From Betaproteobacteria bacterium (lineage in GTDB: Bacteria; Pseudomonadota; Gammaproteobacteria; Burkholderiales; SG8-39): 41,308 nt of DNA. A model generated the notes under the pieces. The model saw only the letters and a list, made by a program, of their open reading frames with translations. It made no database searches and was not told the DNA's origin. Shown piece by piece: positions 1 through 11,103 of this stretch. Within the stretch, counting starts at the first letter, position 1. Every line of letters begins with the position of its first letter. The stretch is taken from positions 1 through 41,308 of the forward strand of contig JAJDNJ010000001.1 of the NCBI GenBank assembly GCA_022340705.1, read 5' to 3'. Both the position numbers and the translations under genes were made by a program.

Positions 1-606
1 CGTCTTGCCAATCACCACGCCGGCATCGTCGTCGGCACCGGAGATCTTTCCGAGCTCGCGCTCGGCTGGTGCACCTACGGCGTGGGCGACCAGATGTCGC
101 ACTACAACGTGAACGCCTCGGTGCCCAAGACGCTGATCAAGTACCTGATCGGCTGGGTCGCCGGCTCGGGGCAGTTCGATCGCCCGGTGACCCGTGCGCT
201 CGAGCGCGTGCTCGCCACCGAGATCAGCCCGGAACTGGTGCCGGGCAGCAAGCATGGCCAGCCGACCCAGCTCACCGAGGCGGTCATCGGTCCCTACGCC
301 CTGCAGGACTTTCACCTCTACTACACGCTGCGCTTCGGCTACGCGCCCAGCAAGATCGCGTTCCTCGCCTGGAGCGCCTGGCAGGGCAAGGACGGCTACG
401 GGCTCGCCGAGATCCGCAAATGGTTGTCCGTGTTCCTGACGCGGTTTTTCCAGACCAGCCAGTTCAAGCGCAGCGCGCTGCCAAACGCGCCCAAGGTGGG
501 CTCGGGCGGGTCGCTTTCGCCGCGCGGCGACTGGCGCGCGCCGTCCGACGGCAGCGCGGCGGCCTGGCTGGCCGATCTCGAGCGGGTGCCTCCAAGCGAG
601 CGCTGA
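1..606 (+). CDS. nadE: NAD+ synthetase, C-terminal part (cut by left edge)
   Basis: The frame is open from base 1 and ends with TGA at 604-606, so about 201 C-terminal residues are present. Near the start it reads [20 protein letters not shown] followed by [15 protein letters not shown]. This is the NAD synthetase-domain signature of the large glutamine-dependent enzymes (about 680 residues, with an N-terminal nitrilase-type glutaminase). The family amidates deamido-NAD+ to NAD+ with ATP, in the cytoplasm. The glutaminase domain and ATP P-loop must lie left of the window. The last 40 or so residues are a Gly/Ser/Pro-rich tail of low conservation. The next gene is on the opposite strand, so this is the end of its transcription unit. 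Confidence 0.93.
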   Translation, partial: RLANHHAGIVVGTGDLSELALGWCTYGVGDQMSHYNVNASVPKTLIKYLIGWVAGSGQFDRPVTRALERVLATEISPELVPGSKHGQPTQLTEAVIGPYALQDFHLYYTLRFGYAPSKIAFLAWSAWQGKDGYGLAEIRKWLSVFLTRFFQTSQFKRSALPNAPKVGSGGSLSPRGDWRAPSDGSAAAWLADLERVPPSER

Positions 607-777
607 AACTGCAACGGTTCACGCACCCGCGTTGATCGTGGTCAAGCGACGCCGCGCTGTGGCCTCTAGACTGGCTTCATGCTGCGCGCGCGCGTAGGCC
701 TTGCCGGAACGCCGCGTTTTCCCCTCCTCCTCCTAGCGGCGCCCGGCGGCGTTGCGCGCAGCGATTCTCTTTCGGGC

Positions 778-2064
778 TTAGCGGGCCGAGGCGAGCCGGG
801 CGTTTGCGAGCTTGGTGACGTCGAAGCCTTCGCAGCTGCTTAGCAGGCCGCCGCAGGCGTGACCTTCGCGCGCAGCGTCAATCGCGCGCTGGTAATACAC
901 CCGCGCCGCGTCCTCGAAACCCAGACCGTGCGCCGCCTCGCCGAGCATGAAGTACGACAGGTCGGAAAGCGTGTCGGCACGCATCACGGAAACCGCAAGC
1001 TCGCGCCACGCGCCATCGCGGTGATAAACCGCCCACTCGCGTTTGTTCGCACGATACGTGAAACAGCCGAACGTGCAGTTCAGCGTCACCTCGCCCCGCC
1101 GGAAGCGTTCAACCTCGTCCGCCACAAAGGTCATCGCATCCGCCGTCTTCGCCGTGCGCTTGGCATAGGCCTCGCGCGTCTCCTCGCCGGATCGGATCAC
1201 CACGCGCTCGTTTGCCGCCTCGGGCACTGCGACAAAGTTGGGCACGCGCTCCGCGCCCTGCGCCTTCGCCGCAAGATAGAGTGGTTCGACCTTGGCCACC
1301 AATGCCTGCAGCTGCGCGATGCGCGTTTCCGGTGCCGGGTGCGTCGAGAGAAACTCCATCGGCGCGTTGGAATCTTCCTTGGCCATCTTTTGCCACAAAG
1401 TCACCGCGGCCTCGGGGTTGTAGCCCGCGCGCGCCGCGAGTTCGATACCGATCTGATCGGCCTCCGATTCAGCCAGGCGGCTGTGCGGCAACTGAATGGC
1501 AAGTGCCGCCGCAATCGCCCCGATATCCAAGTTGCGATTGAAATCGTTACTGTTGCGTGCGGTGAGCGCCGCCAACGCGGTGACCCCCACACCAACGCCG
1601 ATCGCGGTCGAAATGCCCTCGCGTGGGTGGCTCGCCAGCGCATGGGCGATTTCGTGCCCCATGACCTGCGCCAGCTCATCGTCAGTCGCGTGCAGCTTGG
1701 TCCAGAAGCCGGTGTAGATGCCCATCTTGCCCCCGGCCATACAGAACGCGTTGACGATCTTCTTATCGTTGATCACCTCGATCTGCCACTTCCAGTTCGC
1801 CGAATCCGGCCGGAAGCGCACCGCCTGGGCGATCAGCCGGTCGGTGATGTCGTGAATCTGTTTGACCCGCGCGGTGCCGGTTTCGAGCTTGTCGCGGCTG
1901 CCGAGCTGCCCCATCATCGAGCGGTAGGCCGCCGCCGAACTGCCGATCGCATAGTCTTCCGAGACCAGCATGAACTGGTTGCGGCCGGTGATCGGGTTGG
2001 TGGCGCAGGCGGCCAGCGCCGCGCAGAGCAGCGCGAGGAGTAGGAGGCGAACTCGGCGTCGCAT
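778..2064 (-). CDS. M48-family zinc metalloprotease, lipoprotein
   Basis: A 428-residue protein. It opens with a lipoprotein signal: basic MRRRVR, a Leu/Ala core and lipobox LAAC with Cys at residue 20. Ala at +2 predicts the outer membrane. The zinc site HEIAH (HExxH) lies near residue 140, and the third ligand is probably the Glu in ESEADQIG further on, as in M48 peptidases such as BepA/YfgC and LoiP. This suggests a periplasmic membrane-anchored protease in envelope quality control. The C-terminal third has no zinc motif and ends in an alpha-helical stretch (SYFMLGEAAHGLGFEDAARV) that may be a TPR-like repeat. The ATG at 2064 has a poor ribosome-binding site but is the only start that keeps the signal peptide. 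The substrate is unknown. Confidence 0.9.
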   Translation of the reverse strand: MRRRVRLLLLALLCAALAACATNPITGRNQFMLVSEDYAIGSSAAAYRSMMGQLGSRDKLETGTARVKQIHDITDRLIAQAVRFRPDSANWKWQIEVINDKKIVNAFCMAGGKMGIYTGFWTKLHATDDELAQVMGHEIAHALASHPREGISTAIGVGVGVTALAALTARNSNDFNRNLDIGAIAAALAIQLPHSRLAESEADQIGIELAARAGYNPEAAVTLWQKMAKEDSNAPMEFLSTHPAPETRIAQLQALVAKVEPLYLAAKAQGAERVPNFVAVPEAANERVVIRSGEETREAYAKRTAKTADAMTFVADEVERFRRGEVTLNCTFGCFTYRANKREWAVYHRDGAWRELAVSVMRADTLSDLSYFMLGEAAHGLGFEDAARVYYQRAIDAAREGHACGGLLSSCEGFDVTKLANARLASAR

Positions 2065-2127
2065 CGTTGCTGATTTTACGCCGCACCCGCGCGCAGAGGC
2101 GCGGGCGCGGGGCTTCGCTTGTGACTT

Positions 2128-2916
2128 TTAGCGCACGCCGAAGCGAGGACGCAGCGTCGGGCGCGGCGCTTGCGGCGCCGGCGCCCCGGACACGTCGCGA
2201 AACGCCAGCATCGCGCCGATTCGGCTCGACGCGCCGTCGGTGAAGCCCGCTTCCTGCGGCTCCTGCCCCGGCTGCGGATTGCGGTAGGTGCCGAAGACCA
2301 TGTCCCACAGCGGCAGATCCGAGTAGTTGTAGGCATGGATGCCGCGCCCGTGATGAATCGCGTGGCTTTCCGGGCGTTGCACGATCGCGCCGACCCAATG
2401 CGGGGTGCGGATGTTGGCGTGCTGGAACGCGGCGTTGAACGCGAGGAATGCCCCGGCAAGCGCACCGGACTCTGGCGTCAGCCCGAGCAGCGGATAGAAC
2501 ACGAGCACCGCCCAGGTCGTGAACAGCGCCGCATCGATCGGATGCAGGTAGTAGGCGCCGAAGGCGTCGAGCGACTCCGCGCTGTGGTGCATCTGGTGGC
2601 CGAGGCGCCAGAGCCAGTTCCAGCTGTGCGCGGCGCGGTGATACCAGTAGTGCGCCAGCTCGTAGACGAGAATCCCGATTGCCGCGCCGCCCCAGGTGCC
2701 GAGCGCGGCGCCGTCGACCAGGCTCGTCCCGGGCAGCACGGCGCCCCAGCCGATGCCCACGGCCATGGTTACGCCGAAAATCGCCCCGCTCACGATCAGC
2801 GCGCGCGTCTTCCAGCCTGCCGGTGTTTTGTAGTTCCGCGCACGCCAGGCGAAATGCAGCGCGAAGAACGGCACCAAAAAGATGATCGCGTAGTAGTCCG
2901 CGAGTTCGAGCAGCAT
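2128..2916 (-). CDS. Sterol desaturase / fatty acid hydroxylase family membrane protein
   Basis: A 262-residue protein started at 2916, where GGAAGGAGA lies just upstream of ATG; an open extension to 2955 lacks such a site. Several hydrophobic segments surround the di-iron histidine clusters: HYWYHRAAH, HQMHHS, HANI and ESHAIHHGRGIHAYNY. These match the HxxxH/HxxHH boxes of the sterol desaturase/fatty acid hydroxylase superfamily (PF04116). The family hydroxylates or desaturates lipid chains with O2 at the inner membrane. The last 30 residues are a proline-rich cytoplasmic tail. The substrate cannot be read from the sequence. The gene lies just downstream of lon on the same strand but 142 bases away, so co-transcription is uncertain. 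Confidence 0.88.
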   Translation of the reverse strand: MLLELADYYAIIFLVPFFALHFAWRARNYKTPAGWKTRALIVSGAIFGVTMAVGIGWGAVLPGTSLVDGAALGTWGGAAIGILVYELAHYWYHRAAHSWNWLWRLGHQMHHSAESLDAFGAYYLHPIDAALFTTWAVLVFYPLLGLTPESGALAGAFLAFNAAFQHANIRTPHWVGAIVQRPESHAIHHGRGIHAYNYSDLPLWDMVFGTYRNPQPGQEPQEAGFTDGASSRIGAMLAFRDVSGAPAPQAPRPTLRPRFGVR

Positions 2917-3058
2917 GACGTTCTCCTTCCTTGCGTGAGTGCCATTGCGACGCACACAGGTTCACGCACCAACGCCCTGCGCTTCAACACACAGTATGTT
3001 GCTTTTTGTTTCCGTCTGGTTTCGCTGCGGAGCAGCGCCGGCCGCGCCGCAGCGTCGA

Positions 3059-5475
<2,417 letters not shown>

Positions 5476-5479
<4 letters not shown>

Positions 5480-5895
5480 TGCGTCTCCTTCGTGCGCTTG
5501 GCAAAGGTCAGCGTCAGGCAACCGTCCGCGTAGTGCCGGTCGGCGAGCTCGAGCAGGTGGTTCGGCAGCGGCACGCGCCGGCTGAACCGTCCGTACGGAA
5601 TCTCGACACGGTGGATGCGAGCTCCACTGCCGGCGCCCGCCAAGAACGGGCGCAGCGCGCAGATCGTGATCGCGCCGGGCTCGTCGACGAGCACGATCGA
5701 CTCTTCGGCCACGCCCGGCAGCGCGATGTGCAGCACCAGCGTGCCTGCGGTCTCGATCACGTCGATCGGAGGCTCCCAGGTGGCCTGCGCGGTCTCTCGG
5801 CCGGCGCGGAAAAAGCGGCGCTGCAGGCGTTCGGCCTCGTCAAACATCGCGAGCGCCTCGGCCCACATCCAGCTGCGCAATTCACGTGAATTCAT
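5476..5895 (-). CDS. Hsp20-family small heat-shock protein, coupled to lon
   Basis: A 139-residue alpha-crystallin-domain protein. The core runs from PPIDVIETAGTLVLHIALPG to the last strand ADGCLTLTFAKRTKETQ. The usual GVL loop motif is replaced by DGCLTL, and the C-terminal IXI motif that mediates oligomer contacts is missing, so the protein is short and atypical. The N-terminal region is rich in aromatic and charged residues (MWAEALAMFDEAERLQRRFF). Its TGA overlaps the lon ATG. A sigma32-like promoter lies so close upstream that the mRNA would be almost leaderless if ATG 5895 is used; ATG 5847 (MFDEAERL), preceded by GAGG, is a possible alternative start. Likely role: holding unfolded clients for the adjacent Lon protease (inference). 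Confidence 0.86.
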
Positions 5896-5902
5896 GCCTG
5901 TT

Positions 5903-5931
5903 AGATGGCGCTCGACCGGCGAAGATTCAAG
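5903..5931 (-). promoter_or_regulatory. Sigma32-like heat-shock promoter for hsp20-lon
   Basis: On the minus strand CTTGAA (5926-5931) is followed after 15 bases by CGCCATCT (5903-5910). The sigma32 consensus is CTTGAA, 11-16 bases, then CCCCATNT. The -35 matches 6/6, and the -10 differs only at its second base. The expected transcript start, around 5896-5897, is only a few bases before the annotated hsp20 ATG. Confidence 0.62.
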
Positions 5932-5994
5932 TACCCGAAAAACGCTGCCCGTTCAGCGCGTTGGGCAATGCGCGGCAATCGGCGACAATGCGTC

Positions 5995-6420
5995 ATGGAT
6001 AAGCGTCCCCCGCGATCGGCCGGCGCCGTGGTCTTTCGGCGTACGCCGCAGGGCGCGCGCCTGCTGGTGCTGCGCGCCTACGCCAATTGGGACTTCCCCA
6101 AGGGCGTAATCGAGGACGACGAAACCGAATTCCATGCTGCTCAGCGCGAGGTGTTCGAGGAGACCGGGCTCGCCGATCTCGATTACCCGTTCGGCGAGGA
6201 CGTCTACAAGGAAACCCTGCCCTATACAGGCGGCAAGATCGCGCGCTACTACCTGGCCGAAACCGAAACCGCGGACGTCGAACTGCCGGTCTCGCCCGAG
6301 TTGGGCCGCCCCGAGCATCACGAATGGCGCTGGGTGAGCTTCGACGAGGCCGAGGACGTGCTGCCGCCGCGCCTCGCGCTGGTGCTCGACTGGGCGCGCG
6401 CTACTATTGAAGGCCACTGA
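5995..6420 (+). CDS. Nudix hydrolase, Ap4A-hydrolase-like
   Basis: A 141-residue single-domain Nudix protein. The Nudix box is complete: G-x5-E-x7-REVFEETGL beginning at GVIEDDETEF, giving the REUXEEXGU metal-binding signature. The opening RSAGAVVFRR and WDFPKGVIE are typical of bis(5'-nucleosyl)-tetraphosphatase-type members, which clear dinucleoside polyphosphates or related nucleotides in the cytoplasm. ATG 5995 is preferred because the family starts a few residues before the SAGAVVF strand; an upstream extension to 5905 would add 30 unrelated basic residues. No strong ribosome-binding site is visible. It starts a rightward run of three genes with the next start 15 bases after its stop. 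Confidence 0.87.
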   Translation: MDKRPPRSAGAVVFRRTPQGARLLVLRAYANWDFPKGVIEDDETEFHAAQREVFEETGLADLDYPFGEDVYKETLPYTGGKIARYYLAETETADVELPVSPELGRPEHHEWRWVSFDEAEDVLPPRLALVLDWARATIEGH

Positions 6421-6435
6421 CCCCGGAGACCGAGT

Positions 6436-6819
6436 ATGAACCTCGAAAAAGTGATCTTCGGCTTTTTTATCGTGCTTGCGGCGACGCTCAACTTCGGCTT
6501 CGTCTATGGCGAGATCACCGACCCGCGGCACCACCACCTTTGGGAGTTTTTCGCCGCCTTTGTGGTCAACATCGTCGCCACGGTGCTCAAGTTCGGCGAC
6601 CGCACGCAGGTCGGCGCGATCCACCTCGCCACCAGCCTGGTCGCGATCCTGCAGTTCGCCGCCGCGGCCCTGGTCTGGTTCTTTGCAGAGCCGGTGGCCG
6701 GCGGCGCGCTCGCGAACGCCACCATCGCGAGCATCGTCTCGCTGTCGGCCGGTGCGTTGCTCGCGAACATCGTGTCGGTCGTCATCCTGATCGTCGAGAC
6801 CACGATGCAGAGGCGCTGA
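6436..6819 (+). CDS. Small integral membrane protein (DUF6394-like)
   Basis: A 127-residue protein with four predicted membrane segments: VIFGFFIVLAATLNFGFVYG, FAAFVVNIVATVLKFG, ATSLVAILQFAAAALVWFFA and SLSAGALLANIVSVVILIVE. There is a His-rich cytoplasmic or periplasmic loop (DPRHHHLWE) after the first. It has GGAG eight bases before the ATG. I believe it belongs to DUF6394, named from memory. The K+ channel gene follows after 11 bases, so it probably acts with or near that channel, for example as an accessory subunit. No catalytic motif is visible. Confidence 0.8.
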   Translation: MNLEKVIFGFFIVLAATLNFGFVYGEITDPRHHHLWEFFAAFVVNIVATVLKFGDRTQVGAIHLATSLVAILQFAAAALVWFFAEPVAGGALANATIASIVSLSAGALLANIVSVVILIVETTMQRR

Positions 6820-6830
6820 GCGCCGGGGCG

Positions 6831-8555
6831 ATGTCGAGCAGCATTCTCTTCCTCGCCCTGCGGCGTCTGCGCGCGCCGCTGATCTACGTCATCGCGGTTT
6901 TCGCGATTGGCATCGTCGGCCTGGTGCTCATCCCCGGCGTCGATGCGCAGGGCCGGCTGTGGCACATGACCATTCTCCAGGCGCTGTACTTCATGGCGTA
7001 CACGGCGAGCACGACCGGCTTCGGCGAGATTCCGCGGGCCTACAGCGACACGCAGCGTTTGTGGGCGACGTTCATGATCTTCGCCTCGGTCTTCGGCTGG
7101 GCCTTCCTTGTGGCGCGTCTGATCGCCCTCGCCCAGGACCGCGCGTTCCGCGCCGCGATGGTCGGCACCCGCTTCGCGCGGCGCGTGCGCGCGCTGACCG
7201 AGCCGTTCTACCTGATCTGCGGATTCGGCGAGACCGGCTCGCTCGTCGGCGGCGCGCTGGATGATCTCGGTTTCCGATTCGTGGTCGTCGACATCGATGA
7301 AACGCGCGTACAGGAGCTCGACCTGCTCGACCTCTTGCAGGCCGCCCCCGCGCTGACCGCGGATGCCAAGCTGCCGGCAAACCTGCTCGCCGCGGGGCTC
7401 ACGCATCGCTACTGTCGCGGCGTAATTGCCCTGACCAACGACGACCAGGCGAATCTCGCCGTTGCGATGGCGGTGCGCCTGCTCAACCCGAAGATTCCGG
7501 TTCTTGCGCGCGCCATGAACCGCGAGACCGCGGCGAACCTCGCCTCCTTCGACACCGATCACATCATCAACCCGTTCGCCACCTTCGGGCGCTATCTCGC
7601 GCTCGCCGTCGCGTCCCCGGGTTCGTCACAGCTGCTGCGCTGGCTGACCGGCATGCCGGGCTGGACGCTGCGCCCCGAGACCGCACCGCCGCACGGGCAC
7701 TGGGTGGTGGTCGGGTACGGTCGCTTCGGTCGCGAGTGCGTGCGCGCACTGCTGAGACAGGGGCTCGACGTCACGATCATCGACCCCAACGCGCAGTCGG
7801 AAGACGGCATCAACTCGGTGCGCGGCGTGGGCACCGAGGCCGAGCCGCTGCGCGAGGCCGGTATCGAGCGCGCGGTCGGTATCGTTGCTGGAACCGACGA
7901 CGACGTGACAAACCTGTCGGTCGTGGTCACGGCGCGCCAGATCAATCGCGGTCTGTTCACCGTCGTGCGCCAGAACCTGCAGGCGAACCATGCCCTGTTC
8001 GACGCCTTCGATGCGGACATTACAATGGTTTCGAGCGAGATCGTGGCGCACGAGTGCCTGGCGCGCATTCATACGCCGTTGCTCGCCCGCTTCCTGCGTC
8101 TTGCCCGCGAGCAGGGCGAGGAATGGTCCGATCGGCTGGTCGAGCGGCTGCAGGCCTCACTCGGCAAAGCCACCCCGGAAATCTGGAGCGTGGCGCTCAC
8201 CGTGTCGGGCGCGCACGCGCTGCATCGCGCGCTGCTGCTCGAAGGTATGACGGTGCGCGTGGGCGACCTGCGGCGCGACCCGGGCGATCGCGAGACGCAG
8301 CTCGCCTGTGAGGTGCTCTACCTGTCGAGCGGCAAGAAGGCGACGCTGCTACCGACCGACGAAATCGCGCTCGCGCCCGGCGACGAGCTGCTCTTCGCGG
8401 GCAAGCCCGCGAGCCGCCTCGCGCAGCTGCAGATCCTGCGCAACGTCAACGTGCGCGACTACGTGGTGAGCGGAATCGACCGCCCGGGCGGCTGGATCTG
8501 GCAGCGTCTCACCCAGCGTCGTTTGGTGTCACGCGAGCCGCGCGCACGGACCTGA
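6831..8555 (+). CDS. K+ channel with two TrkA-N (RCK) domains
   Basis: A 574-residue protein. The N-terminal pore module has a first membrane helix (residues 15-35), pore loop TASTTGFGEIP with the K+ selectivity-filter equivalent TTGFGE (61-66), and a second helix (80-100). Two nucleotide-binding TrkA-N/RCK Rossmann domains follow, with LICGFGETGSLVGG near residue 125 and WVVVGYGRFGREC near 298. A C-terminal TrkA-C-like region completes it (DEIALAPGDELLFAGKP). This is the layout of MthK/Kch-like ligand-gated K+ channels, with two RCK domains encoded in one chain. The filter has GFG rather than the usual GYG, a known permissive variant. It is probably co-transcribed with the preceding small membrane protein. 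Confidence 0.88.
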   Translation: MSSSILFLALRRLRAPLIYVIAVFAIGIVGLVLIPGVDAQGRLWHMTILQALYFMAYTASTTGFGEIPRAYSDTQRLWATFMIFASVFGWAFLVARLIALAQDRAFRAAMVGTRFARRVRALTEPFYLICGFGETGSLVGGALDDLGFRFVVVDIDETRVQELDLLDLLQAAPALTADAKLPANLLAAGLTHRYCRGVIALTNDDQANLAVAMAVRLLNPKIPVLARAMNRETAANLASFDTDHIINPFATFGRYLALAVASPGSSQLLRWLTGMPGWTLRPETAPPHGHWVVVGYGRFGRECVRALLRQGLDVTIIDPNAQSEDGINSVRGVGTEAEPLREAGIERAVGIVAGTDDDVTNLSVVVTARQINRGLFTVVRQNLQANHALFDAFDADITMVSSEIVAHECLARIHTPLLARFLRLAREQGEEWSDRLVERLQASLGKATPEIWSVALTVSGAHALHRALLLEGMTVRVGDLRRDPGDRETQLACEVLYLSSGKKATLLPTDEIALAPGDELLFAGKPASRLAQLQILRNVNVRDYVVSGIDRPGGWIWQRLTQRRLVSREPRART

Positions 8556-8569
8556 ACATCGCGGCCCGC

Positions 8570-9988
8570 TCAGGGTGCCGCGCGGCCGGCGATGTAGCGC
8601 TGCGGGGTCTTCGCAAAGCGGCGGCGGCATTCCTCGGAGCAGAAGTGGTAGGTCTGCCCGCCGTGCGAGAGGGCGAGCTCGCCGTGCTCGACGGTCATTC
8701 CGCAGACCGGGTCGCGCGGCGCTTCGGGGGGTGATGCCGCAGGCAGGCGCTGGGCGCCGCCGAGGCCGGCGAGCAGCTGCATGAAATCGAGCAACAGGCG
8801 CGGCAGCAGAAAGCGGCGGCGCACGCGTTCGCGCCCCGATGCGCCGAGCGCGCGCGCCTCATCTGCGTCCTCGAGCAGACGCACGATCGCGGCCCCGCAT
8901 TCATCGACCGAGTCGACCAGCACGCCGCCGGTGCCGTCGGCCATCTGCAAAGGAATACCACCTGCGCGACCGGCGACCACCGGTGTGCCCTTCCACAGCG
9001 CTTCCGAAACCACGAGCCCGAAGCCCTCGCGAATGGACTTCTGCACGATGACGTCGGACAGGCGCTGGAAGGCGTTGACTTCGATGTTCGACACCCCGGT
9101 CAGATTGGTGAACACGTGCACCAGAGGCTCGTCGCGCGTCGCCGCGCAGACCCGGCGGTACATCTCCGAGCCCTCTGGATCGTCGAGCGCCATGCTGCCG
9201 ACCAAGGCAAGCTGCAGGTTCGGCACCGACTCGCGTGCGATGCGGTAGGCCTCGATCACTCCGAGTGGATCCTTCCAGCGGTCGAAACGCGAGATCTGCG
9301 TCACCAGCGGATACTCGAAATCGATCCCGATCCAGGCCAGGATCTGGTGCGCGAGGTGTCGCGGGAGATCCAGATTCTTCGGTGAGAGCGGATCGATCGC
9401 CGGGGGAATGATTTGCACGTTTGCGATCGGGAGATCCGCCGGCACGAACTCGCGCATGGTGTACACCGCGGCGTCATAGCCCTCGAGCAGGCCGCGCAGG
9501 AAACCCCAAACATCGGGGTTCGGCTGCCCGGTGTCGATGTGGCAGCGCCAGACCCAACGTGCACTGTTGCGGCTGCCCTGCGCCAGCATCGCCGCGGGCT
9601 GTGGATCGTGGATCACCACGTAGTCATAGCGCTCCTCGAAGGCGCGCGCGTTCCGCTCGGCGGTCGTCAGGTAGACGTCGCGCTCTGCTGCCGAGAGCGG
9701 CTCGGCGCCGCCTTGCAGCGCGTTGTGGATCTTCTTCGTGACACGAAAAAAGGCCTCGTCCCCCGCAATCAACTTCCAGTCGGTCACGATGCCGAGGCCG
9801 TTCCACAGCGGCACCACGGCGTTTAGCAGCTCTGACACGCCGCCGCCGTACGCGGTGGCGTTGACGTGCACCACGCGCGCGCCGCGCAGCGGTTCGGCCG
9901 CCTCGATCAGCGCGTCGAGGATCTCGTCCGGCACGATCCCGCGATAAGTCTGGATCGAGCGGACGCCGGTTTCGACCGTGTGCAGCAT
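8570..9988 (-). CDS. Trehalose-synthase-like GT4 glycosyltransferase fused to a YHS domain
   Basis: A 472-residue protein. Residues 1-400 are a GT-B glycosyltransferase of the TreT (trehalose glycosyltransferring synthase) group: VVHVNATAYGGGVSELLNAV at the N terminus, WRCHIDTGQPN, VTQISRFDRWKDPLGVI, and the nucleotide-binding stretch SIREGFGLVVSEALWKGTPV. TreT makes trehalose from NDP-glucose and glucose. After an Ala/Pro linker, residues about 424-468 form a YHS domain (DPVCGMTV, then TYHFCSEECRRRF), a small Cys-containing metal-binding module usually found in metal or heme transport proteins. Twelve bases separate it from the upstream GalT-like gene, so the two form an operon. The activity is inferred from family; the role of the YHS tail is unknown. 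Confidence 0.86.
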   Translation of the reverse strand: MLHTVETGVRSIQTYRGIVPDEILDALIEAAEPLRGARVVHVNATAYGGGVSELLNAVVPLWNGLGIVTDWKLIAGDEAFFRVTKKIHNALQGGAEPLSAAERDVYLTTAERNARAFEERYDYVVIHDPQPAAMLAQGSRNSARWVWRCHIDTGQPNPDVWGFLRGLLEGYDAAVYTMREFVPADLPIANVQIIPPAIDPLSPKNLDLPRHLAHQILAWIGIDFEYPLVTQISRFDRWKDPLGVIEAYRIARESVPNLQLALVGSMALDDPEGSEMYRRVCAATRDEPLVHVFTNLTGVSNIEVNAFQRLSDVIVQKSIREGFGLVVSEALWKGTPVVAGRAGGIPLQMADGTGGVLVDSVDECGAAIVRLLEDADEARALGASGRERVRRRFLLPRLLLDFMQLLAGLGGAQRLPAASPPEAPRDPVCGMTVEHGELALSHGGQTYHFCSEECRRRFAKTPQRYIAGRAAP

Positions 9989-10000
9989 CTCGCGCGCCCC

Positions 10001-10981
10001 TCAGGCCTGCGCCAGCCTGGCGCGCAGCGCCTGCGCCGCCGCCTCCGGCGTCTGCACGTTGACCACGATGCGCGAGCCGAGCTCGAAGCCAGCGGGCAGC
10101 GTGATCCGTGGCTGCACGTCGATGAACCAGTGATTCGCCAGGCGATGCACCTGGTCGAGCGGCGGCGTCATCACCACCAGGTTGTAATGCGGGTCCTCAA
10201 GCACCGCATGCAGTGCGGCGAGCACCGCGCGCAGGTGCGGCGCGAGATCGTCGAGCTCGACCGACTTGATCTCGGCGAAGCTCGGCGCGTGGCGCAGCGG
10301 TACGATCTGGATCTGCCAGGGCACGCGCGAGGCGTACGGTGCGAGCGTCAGGAAGTGCGCGCTGCGGTGCACGACGCGCAGGCCACCCGCGAGCTCGCGA
10401 CTCGCGACATGACACATGCCGCAGTACCCCGCGCTGTCGAAAATCGCGACCTCCTCCTGGGTGCGCATGCGCACCTCGGGCGAGACCACCGGCGTAGCGA
10501 CGATCTGCGCGTGCGGGTGCGACAGGCTGGTGCCGGCGCGCCGGCCCTGGTTCTTGAACAGCACCACATGGCGCGCGAAACCGGTCAGCGCGGCGAGCAC
10601 GCGAAACCGGCGCACGTAGATCTCGAGCACGTCGCGCAGCCGCTCGACCGGCAACGACGCGAGCGTCGCGTCGTGGTCGGGCGATTCGACGATCACCTCG
10701 TGCTGACCGTAGGCCGGAAGCCGCCGCCAGCCCTCCGGCACTTCCGAATAGCGCACTGCCGCGCGACGCTCGACGTCGAGCGTCGGATAGCGGTTGGGCG
10801 CGGCGCGCACGATCCATTGGCCCTGCGCGTCGTCGATGCGGTCGGTTTCGTCCGGCATCAGAGCCTCGTTCCCCGGGCAGAACGGGCACTGGCCCCCGTC
10901 GCCATCGTGCGGCCGCTTGCCGCGCCCTGGATTGATGATCACCCAGTCATGGGTTACCGGATCCTGTCTCAGCTCAGCCAT
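10001..10981 (-). CDS. GalT-like nucleotidyltransferase (HIT superfamily)
   Basis: A 326-residue protein. It opens with RQDPVTHDWVIINPGRGKRP and has a zinc pair CPFCPGN, the APNRYP motif, and active site SHPHAQIVA, where the histidines of the GalT HPHGQ motif are kept but Gly is replaced by Ala. A second Cys pair, CGMCH, lies mid-protein. This fits the galactose-1-phosphate uridylyltransferase/ADP-glucose phosphorylase group, which transfers NMP between hexose-1-phosphates or phosphate. ATG 10981 has GGAG nine bases upstream and is preferred to a TTG at 10996. No galactose genes lie nearby. The downstream partner is a trehalose-synthase-like enzyme that uses NDP-glucose, so this protein may make or recycle that donor. 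Confidence 0.85.
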   Translation of the reverse strand: MAELRQDPVTHDWVIINPGRGKRPHDGDGGQCPFCPGNEALMPDETDRIDDAQGQWIVRAAPNRYPTLDVERRAAVRYSEVPEGWRRLPAYGQHEVIVESPDHDATLASLPVERLRDVLEIYVRRFRVLAALTGFARHVVLFKNQGRRAGTSLSHPHAQIVATPVVSPEVRMRTQEEVAIFDSAGYCGMCHVASRELAGGLRVVHRSAHFLTLAPYASRVPWQIQIVPLRHAPSFAEIKSVELDDLAPHLRAVLAALHAVLEDPHYNLVVMTPPLDQVHRLANHWFIDVQPRITLPAGFELGSRIVVNVQTPEAAAQALRARLAQA

Positions 10982-11103
10982 CGCGCAACGCTCCAAGGCT
11001 ATGTTTCACACGTGGCGCGTCTGCGGAGGTTGATCTTCGTCAACTCGGTCGCCGCCTGCCGACGCGAGATTGAGCATCGAGACCCGCGCCGCGCTGCAAA
11101 CCC

